NCBI GenBank assembly: GCA_028283605.1
Contig: JAPWKH010000003.1
Coordinates: 1 to 64,000 of the forward strand
DNA: 64,000 bases
Reading direction: 5' to 3'
Origin: Arachidicoccus sp.
GTDB taxonomy: Bacteria > Bacteroidota > Bacteroidia > Chitinophagales > Chitinophagaceae
Positions 56,458 to 64,000 of the stretch are shown here, one piece after another. Under the pieces are notes generated by a model. It was not told where the DNA came from, searched no databases, and worked only from the letters and a program-made list of their open reading frames with translations. How positions within the stretch are numbered: position 1 is the stretch's first letter; every line of letters begins with the position of its first letter. The position numbers were made by a program, and so were the translations under genes.

Positions 56458-57331
56458 AAGAACCATGATAAAAAATACGGTAGCAAGCGCGGCAGCAATA
56501 GGCGCATCGGCATTGCTGCCCGCATTTTCAAAAAAATTATCCGAAGAAAAGAAATTGTTTTCAACATTGAAAGGCAATATCAATCATTCCGTTTGCGGCT
56601 GGTGTTACAAAGGAATTTCGCTGGACGAACTTTGCAAATTTTCCAAAAGCATAGGTATCAAAGGCATTGATTTATGCGGACCGAAAGACTGGGAAACGCT
56701 AAAAAAATATGGCTTGGATTCGCCCATGTGCAACGGCGCGGAATTAGGATTGTACAACGGCTTTAACGATAAAAAATTTCATGCGAAACTCGTTCAACAA
56801 TATTCCGACATGATTCCTTTGGTGGCAAAGAACGGCTATACAAATCTCATTTGTTTCAGCGGCGCGCGGCGCGGTATCAGTGATGAAGAAGGTTGGAAAA
56901 ACTGTGTGGAAGGGTTAAAACAATTATTGCCATTGGCGGAAAAACACAAAGTGGTTTTGGTAATGGAATTGCTCAACAGCAAAATCGACCACAAAGATTA
57001 TCAGTGCGACCACACGGCTTGGGGCGTGGAGCTGTGCAAGCGTTTGGGTTCTGAAAATTTTAAGTTGCTGTACGACATCTATCACATGCAGATTGATGAA
57101 GGCGATGTTATCCGCACCATTACCGATAATCATGAATATATTGCGCATTATCACACGGGCGGCGTTCCGGGACGCAATGAAATTGACGATACGCAGGAGC
57201 TGTATTATCCTGCAATTATGCGCGCGATTGCAGCGACAGGTTTTAAAGGTTATGTGGCGCAGGAATTTGTGCCAAAGAATCCCAATAAATTGACTTCGCT
57301 AAGAAGGGCTATTGAAATTTGTGATATATAA
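56447..57331 (+). CDS. Hydroxypyruvate isomerase-like TIM barrel with signal sequence
   Basis: A 294-residue xylose isomerase-like barrel. An N-terminal leader containing RR (NRRTMIKNTVASAAA) suggests Tat export. Metal-site motifs are VMELLNSK, LLYDIYHMQIDEGD, AHYHTGGVPGRNEID and VAQEFVP, closest to the hydroxypyruvate isomerase (Hyi) group. It overlaps the permease by 11 bp and is followed 4 bp later by another barrel, so they are translated together. Confidence 0.87.
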   Translation: MQNRRTMIKNTVASAAAIGASALLPAFSKKLSEEKKLFSTLKGNINHSVCGWCYKGISLDELCKFSKSIGIKGIDLCGPKDWETLKKYGLDSPMCNGAELGLYNGFNDKKFHAKLVQQYSDMIPLVAKNGYTNLICFSGARRGISDEEGWKNCVEGLKQLLPLAEKHKVVLVMELLNSKIDHKDYQCDHTAWGVELCKRLGSENFKLLYDIYHMQIDEGDVIRTITDNHEYIAHYHTGGVPGRNEIDDTQELYYPAIMRAIAATGFKGYVAQEFVPKNPNKLTSLRRAIEICDI

Positions 57332-57343
57332 AAATTGAAAATT

Positions 57344-58216
57344 ATGAATACAAGAAGACACTTTATAAAACAAACCGGAGCTGTTGTCGCAGGAGCATGG
57401 TTGCTGCCCTCGCTTGTAACCAAACGCTCGACTAAAAACATAGGCATTCAACTATGGACTGTGCGTGATGTCATTGACAAAGATGTAAAAGGAACTATTC
57501 GACAAATCGCGGAAGACGGTTATAAGGATGTCGAGATTTTCTTTTATTCTTCTGACCACAAGCTTTGGGGATTAAGTGGAAATGAATTTAAAAAATTATT
57601 GGATGCAACCGGTTTAAAATCTTCAAGCGGGCATTATATTTTCGGAAAGTATTTTAACAATGGTAATCTCGATGAAGTGCATTTGTCTATAGATATAGCG
57701 CATGCTTTAGACAACGAATACATTACCATTCCAAGCATTAATGATAAATTTAAAAATACATTGGACGCCTGCAAAGCAACAGCAGAAAAGTTCAACAAGT
57801 TGGGTGAATTTTGTAAAAAAGAAGGATTGAAACTCGCGTATCACAATCACAACATCGAGTTTAAACAATTCGGCGATACTTATGGCTACGAAGTGTTTTT
57901 GAAAGAAACGGATCCTGCGCTCGTTAATTTTGAAATGGATATTTATTGGTTGATAAATGCCGGGAAAGACCCGGTTGCTTTGTTCAATCAGTTTCCCGGT
58001 CGTTTCCCAATGTGGCATGTGAAAGACATGGATAAAAATAACCGAGAAGAAAATACCGAAGTCGGCAAAGGAAGTATCGATTTTAAAACGATTTTTGCCA
58101 GTGCAAAAAAGTCAGGCTTGAAACATTTTTATGTAGAACAGGAAAGTAATTATCAGCCAGATATTATGGGTGCAGCGAAAGCCGATTATGATTACATAAA
58201 ACGAGAACTAATATAA
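57344..58216 (+). CDS. Sugar phosphate isomerase/epimerase with Tat-like leader
   Basis: A TIM barrel of 290 residues. I prefer the ATG at 57344 (MNTRRHFIKQTG) to the one at 57335, because it puts the twin arginines at positions 4-5. The metal motifs are AYHNHNIEF, NFEMDIYWL, MWHVKDMD and YVEQES. Third barrel of the cluster and second with an export signal. It is the last plus-strand gene of the operon; a terminator follows at once. Confidence 0.87.
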   Translation: MNTRRHFIKQTGAVVAGAWLLPSLVTKRSTKNIGIQLWTVRDVIDKDVKGTIRQIAEDGYKDVEIFFYSSDHKLWGLSGNEFKKLLDATGLKSSSGHYIFGKYFNNGNLDEVHLSIDIAHALDNEYITIPSINDKFKNTLDACKATAEKFNKLGEFCKKEGLKLAYHNHNIEFKQFGDTYGYEVFLKETDPALVNFEMDIYWLINAGKDPVALFNQFPGRFPMWHVKDMDKNNREENTEVGKGSIDFKTIFASAKKSGLKHFYVEQESNYQPDIMGAAKADYDYIKRELI

Positions 58217-58244
58217 AAAAGCGGAAGAAAATTCTTCCGCTTTT
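58217..58244. terminator. Bidirectional terminator between convergent genes
   Basis: A perfect 12-bp stem (aaaagcggaaga / tcttccgctttt) with a 4-base loop, starting right after the epimerase stop and 21 bp from the stop of the facing DUF1080 gene. T tracts on both strands. Confidence 0.85.
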
Positions 58245-58264
58245 CATTTGATATAAATTCTCAG

Positions 58265-59023
58265 TTAATTAAGTTCTCTTACCCAAATATTTCTAAAGCT
58301 GATAGGTTTGCTTTTATCGCCGTGCGCCTGTAATTTAATGGTCGATGCGCCGTGCGCTTTATAAAACGGTTTGCCGATATACAATGTTTGCCCTTTCAGT
58401 TCAAAATGATTTTGCACCAATACGCCGTTGAAAAATACGGTAACATAAGCCGGCGTGAGCAATGCGCCGTTTGCATCAAATGTAGGCGCAATCCAAATAA
58501 CGTCATACGATTGCCATTCACCAGGTTTCTTTGCAGGATTTGCCAAAGGAACAGATTGTTTGTAAATAGCGCCTGCCTGCCCGTTGGTGTATGTTTTATT
58601 GTTGTAAGAATCCAACACTTGCAATTCATACCCATCGTCGCCTGCACCCGTGGATGCAAGGAAAATGCCGCTGTTGCCGCGCGCCTGACCTTCGCCTTGA
58701 ATGTCCAAAGGTTCTTTCCATTCAATGTGCAACTGATAGTTTTTAAAAGCTTGTTTTGTTTGAATGTTACCGCTTTTTTTATTTACGGTAAGTATTCCGT
58801 CTTTCACAATCCAATCGGCAGGTTGTTCAGGATGGTCTGCCAAAACCCATTGGTCAAGATTTTTCCCATCAAATAAAATAATGGCATCGGAAGGTGCATC
58901 GCCGAAATGGATTCCGGGCGTAACTATCGGTGGCACAGGCGTGTAAACTTCTGTATCTTCGGGCTTTTGCGCATTAACCCAAACAATGCTCAATGTAAAT
59001 AAACTCAGAAAAAAACGTTTCAT
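58265..59023 (-). CDS. DUF1080 protein, second copy
   Basis: A secreted 252-residue jelly-roll protein. A signal peptide (about 1-19) is followed by IILFDGKNLDQW, a WIVKDGILTVNKKSG strand, GNSGIFLAST, YELQVLDSY and the closing PISFRNIWVREL. It belongs to the same family as 54472-55182 but differs in detail, so it probably has a different substrate. It is transcribed toward the cluster and shares its terminator. Confidence 0.88.
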   Translation of the reverse strand: MKRFFLSLFTLSIVWVNAQKPEDTEVYTPVPPIVTPGIHFGDAPSDAIILFDGKNLDQWVLADHPEQPADWIVKDGILTVNKKSGNIQTKQAFKNYQLHIEWKEPLDIQGEGQARGNSGIFLASTGAGDDGYELQVLDSYNNKTYTNGQAGAIYKQSVPLANPAKKPGEWQSYDVIWIAPTFDANGALLTPAYVTVFFNGVLVQNHFELKGQTLYIGKPFYKAHGASTIKLQAHGDKSKPISFRNIWVRELN

Positions 59024-59326
59024 AATATTTAATTTTTCAATTAGAACTCGAATAAAGATAATACATGCGCATTATTGTGTTGTAATAAAAGTTTCACAAC
59101 GTGCTAAAATACGCCTAATTGGTAGTTTGAAATTGATGTATCCGATTTGCTATGTAGATTGTTCAACTTATAAAATTTGTTATACTTTTTATGTTGATGT
59201 TTTATCAAATAGTTATCATTATTTTTTAAACATCATAACAAAGAACCTTTTCCACAAAGCAACAGGATATTGTCTCATCCTTCGCGAGGAACATTTGAAT
59301 AACCACAATTGACGGTACGTTAAATC

Positions 59327-59445
59327 TTACCGTTTCTCCGATAAGATATAATTTAAGTTCCCTATTTTAATTTGACCTTCCTTATACACTCTGGCAAACA
59401 ATCCTCCTTGAAGAGAGAATTGTAGTTTGCCAAAGAAAAACAGAT
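59327..59445 (-). pseudogene. Possible short remnant of a MOSC-like C-terminus
   Basis: On the minus strand a stop-bounded frame reads GKLQFSLQGGLFARVYKEGQ, then IKIGNLNYILSEKR and a stop. The GGLFARVYKEGQIKIG part resembles the end of MOSC-domain proteins. Only about 35 codons are recognisable. The rest of the gap 59024-59541 holds nothing else that I can support. Confidence 0.3.
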
Positions 59446-59550
59446 GTTTCCGTATTTAAAATACCCGATAGTTGATAATGCCAATAGTGACAAAATTGAG
59501 AAATAATATTTTCTTAATCTTTTGCAAAGGCATTCCGGCTAATGGAAATT

Positions 59551-59558
59551 TATTTTTG
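59551..59558 (+). promoter_or_regulatory. -7 element (TATTTTTG) before the ECF sigma gene
   Basis: Exact TAnnTTTG match 26 bp before the ATG at 59584. It lies inside the longer frame from 59542, which argues against that earlier start. Confidence 0.45.
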
Positions 59559-59583
59559 CCCCCAATTAAGAACGAGTAAACTT

Positions 59584-60189
59584 ATGGAAATATATACAGA
59601 TACAAATATCATTCATCAATTACAAGAAGATGATGAGCGTGCTTTTGCATATGTCTATGAAAAATACCACAATGCAGTTTATGCTAATATCCTCAAACTT
59701 GTAGGGAACAAAACCGATGCGGAAGATATACTTCAGGACGTTTTTGTATTGCTTTGGAATAATCGTTTGAAATTTACGGAGCGACACAAAATAGCAGGTT
59801 GGTTGTTTTCGGCAAGCTATTATAAATCATTGGAATTTTTGAGAAAGTCTGTTAAGCGGAGTATTTTGGAATTTGAAAACAATAAATTTGATATAGGAAT
59901 CGATACCAATACAATTCCCGATACCGAAATGGTTTATGAAGAACGACTTGCTATTCTCAATAATGGAATTGAACAACTTTCCCCGCAAAAAAAATCTGCC
60001 TTTACACTTTGTCGCATTTATGGAAAATCCTATGAGGAAGCTGCAGACCAGATGGGTTTATCTGCAGAAACAATCAAGGGATATGTCAAAGATTCTGCAA
60101 AATTTTTAAAGCATTATGCTTCAATACAGGCAGTTTCGCCGGTATCGGCTTTTACGCTTTATTGTTTAATCAGTTTTTTTTTGATTTAG
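59584..60189 (+). CDS. ECF-type RNA polymerase sigma factor
   Basis: A 201-residue sigma-70 family ECF factor. Region 2 is DERAFAYVYEKYHNAVYANI through DAEDILQDVFVLLWNNR. Region 4 is QLSPQKKSAFTLCRIYGKSYEEAADQMGLSAETIKGY, binding -35 sequences. I start at 59584 since homologues begin close to region 2 and a promoter-like element lies upstream. The FecR anti-sigma and a SusC-like receptor follow, the standard Bacteroidota glycan-sensing arrangement. The sigma factor should activate the receptor operon when its ligand binds. Confidence 0.9.
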   Translation: MEIYTDTNIIHQLQEDDERAFAYVYEKYHNAVYANILKLVGNKTDAEDILQDVFVLLWNNRLKFTERHKIAGWLFSASYYKSLEFLRKSVKRSILEFENNKFDIGIDTNTIPDTEMVYEERLAILNNGIEQLSPQKKSAFTLCRIYGKSYEEAADQMGLSAETIKGYVKDSAKFLKHYASIQAVSPVSAFTLYCLISFFLI

Positions 60190-60261
60190 TGAAACAAGGT
60201 AATAATTCCTTAATAGCATTTACCACCCCCCTTTTCAATAATACTACATTTTATATTATAG

Positions 60262-61341
60262 ATGGAAAATTTAAAATTTCTTCTTGAAAGATACCAAAAG
60301 GGTATTGCAACAACAGCTGAGAAAAGAACGCTTTTAGATAAATTGGACATGGACGAAAATACTTTGCGCGAATGGCTGCAAACAGAATTTGACAAGACAT
60401 TGGGCGACAATGAAAGGTTGTTAAGTGACAACAAATCTAAAAAAATTTTTAAAAAAATACTTGACAATACATCTCAGGAACCTGAAAAAAAAATTCACAT
60501 TCTGAGAAAAAGAAAGGTATATAAATGGGTGGCCGCAGCCTGTGCCGGCATTCTTTTTCTATGGGGGTTAAATACAGTTTATACCAGTAAAAAAACAGGA
60601 AAGAATCATATCGTTTCGATAAAGACAGACAAATCAAAGCCGATATGGTTAAAACGCATTTCGAACGATGGAAACGCGATAATGACAACCGTTTTGGAAG
60701 ATGGTACAAAGGTTTCATTGTCACCGAAAAGTTCCATTGCATATAATTCGTCTTCCGATACTGTAACACGTGCTGTTTTATTGGAAGGATTAGCAGAATT
60801 TCACGTTATGCACGATGAAAAACACCCTTTTACAGTACGTGCAAACGGCATTATAATTACGGATTTGGGAACGGTATTTTCCGTAAATTCTTTCTGTCAT
60901 AAAGTGCAGGTAAAGTTGTTTAAAGGAAAAGTCATGATTCATTCTTCGTGTAAAGAATTGGCAATGAAAGATACTTATCTGAAGCCGGGCGAACAGTTTG
61001 ATTTGTCGGTACAAGGAAAACTTACTATTTCCGATTTCAGGGAAAATACAGATAACAAGGTCGTAAAAGACAAAATCATAAAAGCTGTACCTGTTCAACC
61101 GTTTTTGCCTGAACATAGGGACAGCTTTATTTTCAATCAAACATCCTTGGCTGAAGTGTTTGACAAGATGAGCAATATGTATAACAGACAAATCAATTAT
61201 AACATAAAACAAGTTAAAACCATGTCGTTTTCGGGTACAATCAATCGTTCGGATTCTATGCGAACAATATTAAAAGTGATATGCAGCACAAACGATTTGA
61301 ATTGTAAGGATAGCGCCGGCAGCATCTTTATTTACAAATAA
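60262..61341 (+). CDS. FecR-family anti-sigma factor
   Basis: Transmembrane regulator of 359 residues. A cytoplasmic N-terminal domain (about 1-87) would hold the sigma factor. A single transmembrane helix (about 88-107) leads to a periplasmic FecR domain (about 120-240, with TVLEDGTKVSLSPKSSIAY and FTVRANGIIITDLGTVFSV). A C-terminal DUF4974/STN-like domain (about 280-359) contacts the TonB receptor. It passes a ligand signal from the SusC-like protein to the ECF factor. Confidence 0.9.
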   Translation: MENLKFLLERYQKGIATTAEKRTLLDKLDMDENTLREWLQTEFDKTLGDNERLLSDNKSKKIFKKILDNTSQEPEKKIHILRKRKVYKWVAAACAGILFLWGLNTVYTSKKTGKNHIVSIKTDKSKPIWLKRISNDGNAIMTTVLEDGTKVSLSPKSSIAYNSSSDTVTRAVLLEGLAEFHVMHDEKHPFTVRANGIIITDLGTVFSVNSFCHKVQVKLFKGKVMIHSSCKELAMKDTYLKPGEQFDLSVQGKLTISDFRENTDNKVVKDKIIKAVPVQPFLPEHRDSFIFNQTSLAEVFDKMSNMYNRQINYNIKQVKTMSFSGTINRSDSMRTILKVICSTNDLNCKDSAGSIFIYK

Positions 61342-61432
61342 ATAAAATAAACTTTTATACGAAACCAAAAATGCCACAGAAGTGTGGGGTGTCAATGTAT
61401 TGTCCAAAATTTTTAATAAAGCATAAAAATCT

Positions 61433-64000
61433 ATGTACTACAAGTTTAAACAATGGAAAAGGTTACTCTCATTTATTTTTTTTGTGGCGTCAGGTATTAT
61501 TACGCATGCGCAAAGCGTTGCAAAAATAAAGGGGGCAGTTACCACCGATGAAACAGGTGAGTTGCTAATAAAAGTAGCCGTTACGGCGCATGAGCAGGGG
61601 AGCAATGCAGAACAGCACACAATGACTGATGTAAATGGATTATTCGTATTTAACAATCTAGTAGCCGGGCATAAATATGATTTTACATTTACGTATACAG
61701 GTTACGAAATATACATAGTAAAGGATTATATGGTAAATGCAGACAACAATAACAGCCTTTTGGTAAAAATGACGCAAAAGGTTAATCAAATGGAAGACGT
61801 TGTTATTGTTGGTTATGGCACACAAAAGAAAATTAATCTTACGGGTGCAGTAACGCAAGTAGGCGGTGAAGTTTTAGAAAACAAATCTTTGCCTAACGTT
61901 ACACAAGGCTTACAGGGCATGATTCCGAACCTGAACCTGATAATGGGCGATGGCAAACCAATTCAGTCGCCCGTGTATAACGTACGCGGAAATCCATCCA
62001 TCGGGCAAGGAGGTAATGCATTGGTGTTGATTGATGGTGTACAGGGCGACCCGAGCTTGTTGAATCCAAACGACATTGCTTCCGTTACTGTGTTGAAAGA
62101 TGCTTCTTCTGCTGCGGTTTATGGGGCGCGTGCAGCGTATGGTGTGGTATTGATTACCACCAAATCACCAAAGAAAGGATCTGCATCCATTACATATTCT
62201 TCGGACTATGCTTCCAAAAAACCAACTGTGGTGCCGGACATTGTAAGCAATGGCTATCAGTATGCGCTGATGTTCGATTCTGCATGGTCATCATGGAATA
62301 ACGGACAAATCCCTCAGAATATCAATAAAACGCAACCTTTCTCAATGGCTTATTTGGCAGCATTGAAGCAGCATAATGATGACCCGAGTTTGCCGAAAGC
62401 TGCTGTAGACCCAACCACCGGAAACTATGTGTATTACGGCAATACCAATTGGTATGATTTGCTGTACAAAAAGAATCTTGGTGCAATGAGTCAAAACTTG
62501 TCTGTTTCGGGAAGTACCGATAAAGCAAGTTATTATGTAAGCGGAAGGTATTATAATCAAAAAGGTCTTTTTCGTTACAACTCCGACAATTACAACATGT
62601 ACAACCTCACAGCGAAGGGATCTGTACAGGCTACGCCGTGGTTATTAATTACCAACAGCACATGGTTCGACAGCAGGTTTTATCACAATCCGTTGAACGT
62701 AGGCGAAGGCGGCGGTATTTGGCGCAACATGGCGGACAATTCACAACCAAGTTCTGTGATGTTTAACCCCGATGGAACCCTTACTGCTTCGGCTGCATAC
62801 GGCGTTGGCGATTTTTGGTATGGAAAGAATGGTATAGATATGAGAACACAGGAAATCAAAAATACATCAGCTTTTACGGCAACATTTTTAAACGACCATT
62901 TTCATATCAAAGGCGATTTGACTTTTCAGAATCTGCGCTTAAATCAAGACCAGATTCGTGTGCAGCTTCCATATAGTCTTGCGCCGGGCGTTATTTCTTA
63001 TCTGGGTACAAATTATAACGATATTTCAGCGACAAGGCAAACGACCAATTACCTCGCGACCAATTTGTATGCAGATTATGACCATACTTTCGAAAAAGAC
63101 CATTATTTCAAAATATTGCTTGGTTATAATTATGAGCAATCTGTGTACAACAATATTTCCGTTACCAGAAACGGCTTAGTGTATGGCGATGCAAAGGATT
63201 TGAGCCTTGCAACAGGCAACAATATATCTACTTCCGGCGGCTATGAAAAATGGGCAATCTTGGGCGGCTTTGGCAGAATCAACTATGCGTTCAGGGATAA
63301 ATATTTGCTGGAACTGGATGCGCGTTATGATGGATCATCTAAATTTCCGCATGACCAGACTTATGGATTTTTCCCATCTGCATCCGCCGGCTGGAACATA
63401 TCAAAAGAAGCATTCTGGCACGTGTCTCCAAAGTTTATTTCTAATCTAAAAATCAGAGGCTCTTACGGTTCTTTGGGCAACGGTAATATTTCATCTTACC
63501 AATATGAAGAACTTTTCTCTATCTCCAAATCCAGTCGTGTGCTGAACGGAACACAGCCTCAATATACAAGCGTACCGGGATTAATTCCCGACGGATTGAC
63601 GTGGGAAACTGCTACCACCGCAGATATAGGGTTAGACCTTTCAATGTTGTCCAATCGTCTTGATTTTACTGGAGATATTTACCGTCGTAAAACAAGCAAT
63701 ATGTATGTAGTGGGTCCAACATATCCTGCAGTATTGGGTACAGGCTCGCCGAAAGGCAACTTTGCCGGTATGCGTACAAACGGCTGGGAAGCAAATATCA
63801 GTTGGAAAGACCAGTTCAGTCTCTCCAATAAGGCATTCCATTATAATATCGGTTTCTGGATGTCTGATTATATATCAACCATTACAAAATATATCGGTAA
63901 TTCTACTGGCTTACTAAGTGATTATTATCCGGGTGAAAAATTGGGCGAAATATGGGGTTATGTGGATGACGGATACTGGACAGCAGATAATGTAGCACAG
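61433..64000 (+). CDS. SusC/RagA-type TonB-linked outer-membrane receptor, 3' end outside window
   Basis: 856 codons are open to the window edge. A signal peptide (about 1-27, ending THAQ) is followed by a carboxypeptidase-D-regulatory-like domain (about 30-110, TDVNGLFVFNNL and FTYTGYE). The plug domain comes next, with EDVVIVGYGTQKK near 118, ALVLIDGVQGDPSLLNPNDIASVTVLKDASS and YGARAAYGVVLITTK; barrel strands follow. An N-terminal signalling (STN) domain is absent, although the gene follows a FecR. Typical SusC proteins are about 1000-1100 residues, so roughly 150-250 residues and the SusD gene should lie beyond 64000. It imports an oligosaccharide. Confidence 0.93.
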   Translation, partial: MYYKFKQWKRLLSFIFFVASGIITHAQSVAKIKGAVTTDETGELLIKVAVTAHEQGSNAEQHTMTDVNGLFVFNNLVAGHKYDFTFTYTGYEIYIVKDYMVNADNNNSLLVKMTQKVNQMEDVVIVGYGTQKKINLTGAVTQVGGEVLENKSLPNVTQGLQGMIPNLNLIMGDGKPIQSPVYNVRGNPSIGQGGNALVLIDGVQGDPSLLNPNDIASVTVLKDASSAAVYGARAAYGVVLITTKSPKKGSASITYSSDYASKKPTVVPDIVSNGYQYALMFDSAWSSWNNGQIPQNINKTQPFSMAYLAALKQHNDDPSLPKAAVDPTTGNYVYYGNTNWYDLLYKKNLGAMSQNLSVSGSTDKASYYVSGRYYNQKGLFRYNSDNYNMYNLTAKGSVQATPWLLITNSTWFDSRFYHNPLNVGEGGGIWRNMADNSQPSSVMFNPDGTLTASAAYGVGDFWYGKNGIDMRTQEIKNTSAFTATFLNDHFHIKGDLTFQNLRLNQDQIRVQLPYSLAPGVISYLGTNYNDISATRQTTNYLATNLYADYDHTFEKDHYFKILLGYNYEQSVYNNISVTRNGLVYGDAKDLSLATGNNISTSGGYEKWAILGGFGRINYAFRDKYLLELDARYDGSSKFPHDQTYGFFPSASAGWNISKEAFWHVSPKFISNLKIRGSYGSLGNGNISSYQYEELFSISKSSRVLNGTQPQYTSVPGLIPDGLTWETATTADIGLDLSMLSNRLDFTGDIYRRKTSNMYVVGPTYPAVLGTGSPKGNFAGMRTNGWEANISWKDQFSLSNKAFHYNIGFWMSDYISTITKYIGNSTGLLSDYYPGEKLGEIWGYVDDGYWTADNVAQ

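Noticed and set aside
58986-59312. Plus-strand 108-codon ORF between DUF1080 and the sigma factor
   Set aside because: It begins antisense within the DUF1080 signal peptide region and has AT-rich, non-protein-like composition.
59542-59583. Earlier start for the ECF sigma factor
   Set aside because: The early codons overlap a -7 element, and family members begin near the later ATG.

Overview
The window is almost entirely from one low-GC member of the Bacteroidota, most likely of the Chitinophagales/Chitinophagaceae type. Signs of this are a SusC/RagA-type TonB receptor behind an ECF sigma/FecR pair, GH97 and GH127-type glycosidases, DUF3667, DUF1080 and DUF885 proteins, an NtrC-like regulator without a DNA-binding domain, and -7 promoter elements of the Bacteroidota type (TAnnTTTG). 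Placement below phylum is inference. The first ~730 bases are different: GC-rich, proteobacterial in codon use, and encoding a piece of an MsbA/HlyB-type ABC exporter. They stop abruptly inside an APC-family permease gene, so the left edge looks like a chimeric assembly join.

Layout. 731-4840 is a four-gene minus-strand operon (NtrC-like regulator, miaA, waaA, truncated permease). 5081-6809 is a phosphate pair (DUF47 + PiT), followed by an MlaF-type ATPase, lysA, an HtrA protease, a TonB receptor and an ABC-2 exporter (13.0-15.3 kb). Then come hisIE, a TlpA-like protein, a methyltransferase and aspS (15.3-19.6 kb), GH97 and a DUF885 peptidase-like gene (19.7-23.8 kb). 23.9-28.9 kb is a plastic zone: a GH51 tail remnant, a degenerate receiver-like protein, and two single-gene insertions (a thioredoxin-like gene and a TonB-C-terminal-like gene). 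Each insertion lies behind a housekeeping or transport gene (asnS, an MFS permease) whose 3' end is repeated on the far side at roughly 87% identity. 28.8-36.3 kb holds an NHS-type MFS permease, a flippase, recQ, a decayed composite thioredoxin-fold pseudogene and carA. 36.4-47.5 kb holds a GH127-type enzyme, tRNA-Arg(ACG), an S41 protease, a DUF255 protein, a beta-hydroxyacid dehydrogenase-family protein, a subtilase, a lipoprotein and a DUF3667 protein.

48.2-58.2 kb is the metabolic centrepiece: nine genes on the plus strand encoding a Tat-targeted gluconate dehydrogenase subunit-3-like protein, a GMC oxidoreductase, two Gfo/Idh/MocA oxidoreductases, three xylose-isomerase-like TIM barrels, a DUF1080 protein and an NHS-type sugar/nucleoside permease. 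A second DUF1080 gene faces them. The set fits an oxidative (3-keto-glycoside) route of sugar breakdown, in which C3 is oxidised, the glycosidic bond is cleaved by elimination or hydrolysis, and the keto sugar is isomerised or reduced. 59.5 kb to the end is an ECF sigma factor, its FecR anti-sigma factor and the start of a SusC-like receptor, the usual arrangement for a glycan-uptake locus that continues beyond the window.

Five otherwise well-conserved genes (aspS, DUF885, the thioredoxin-like gene, DUF255, Gfo/Idh) each carry exactly one extra base that lengthens a homopolymer. With the chimeric left end, this suggests uncorrected sequence errors rather than mass gene decay. The thioredoxin pseudogene at 34.2-35.0 kb and the GH51 tail look like true remnants. 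I saw no CRISPR array, rRNA, intact insertion sequence or prophage.
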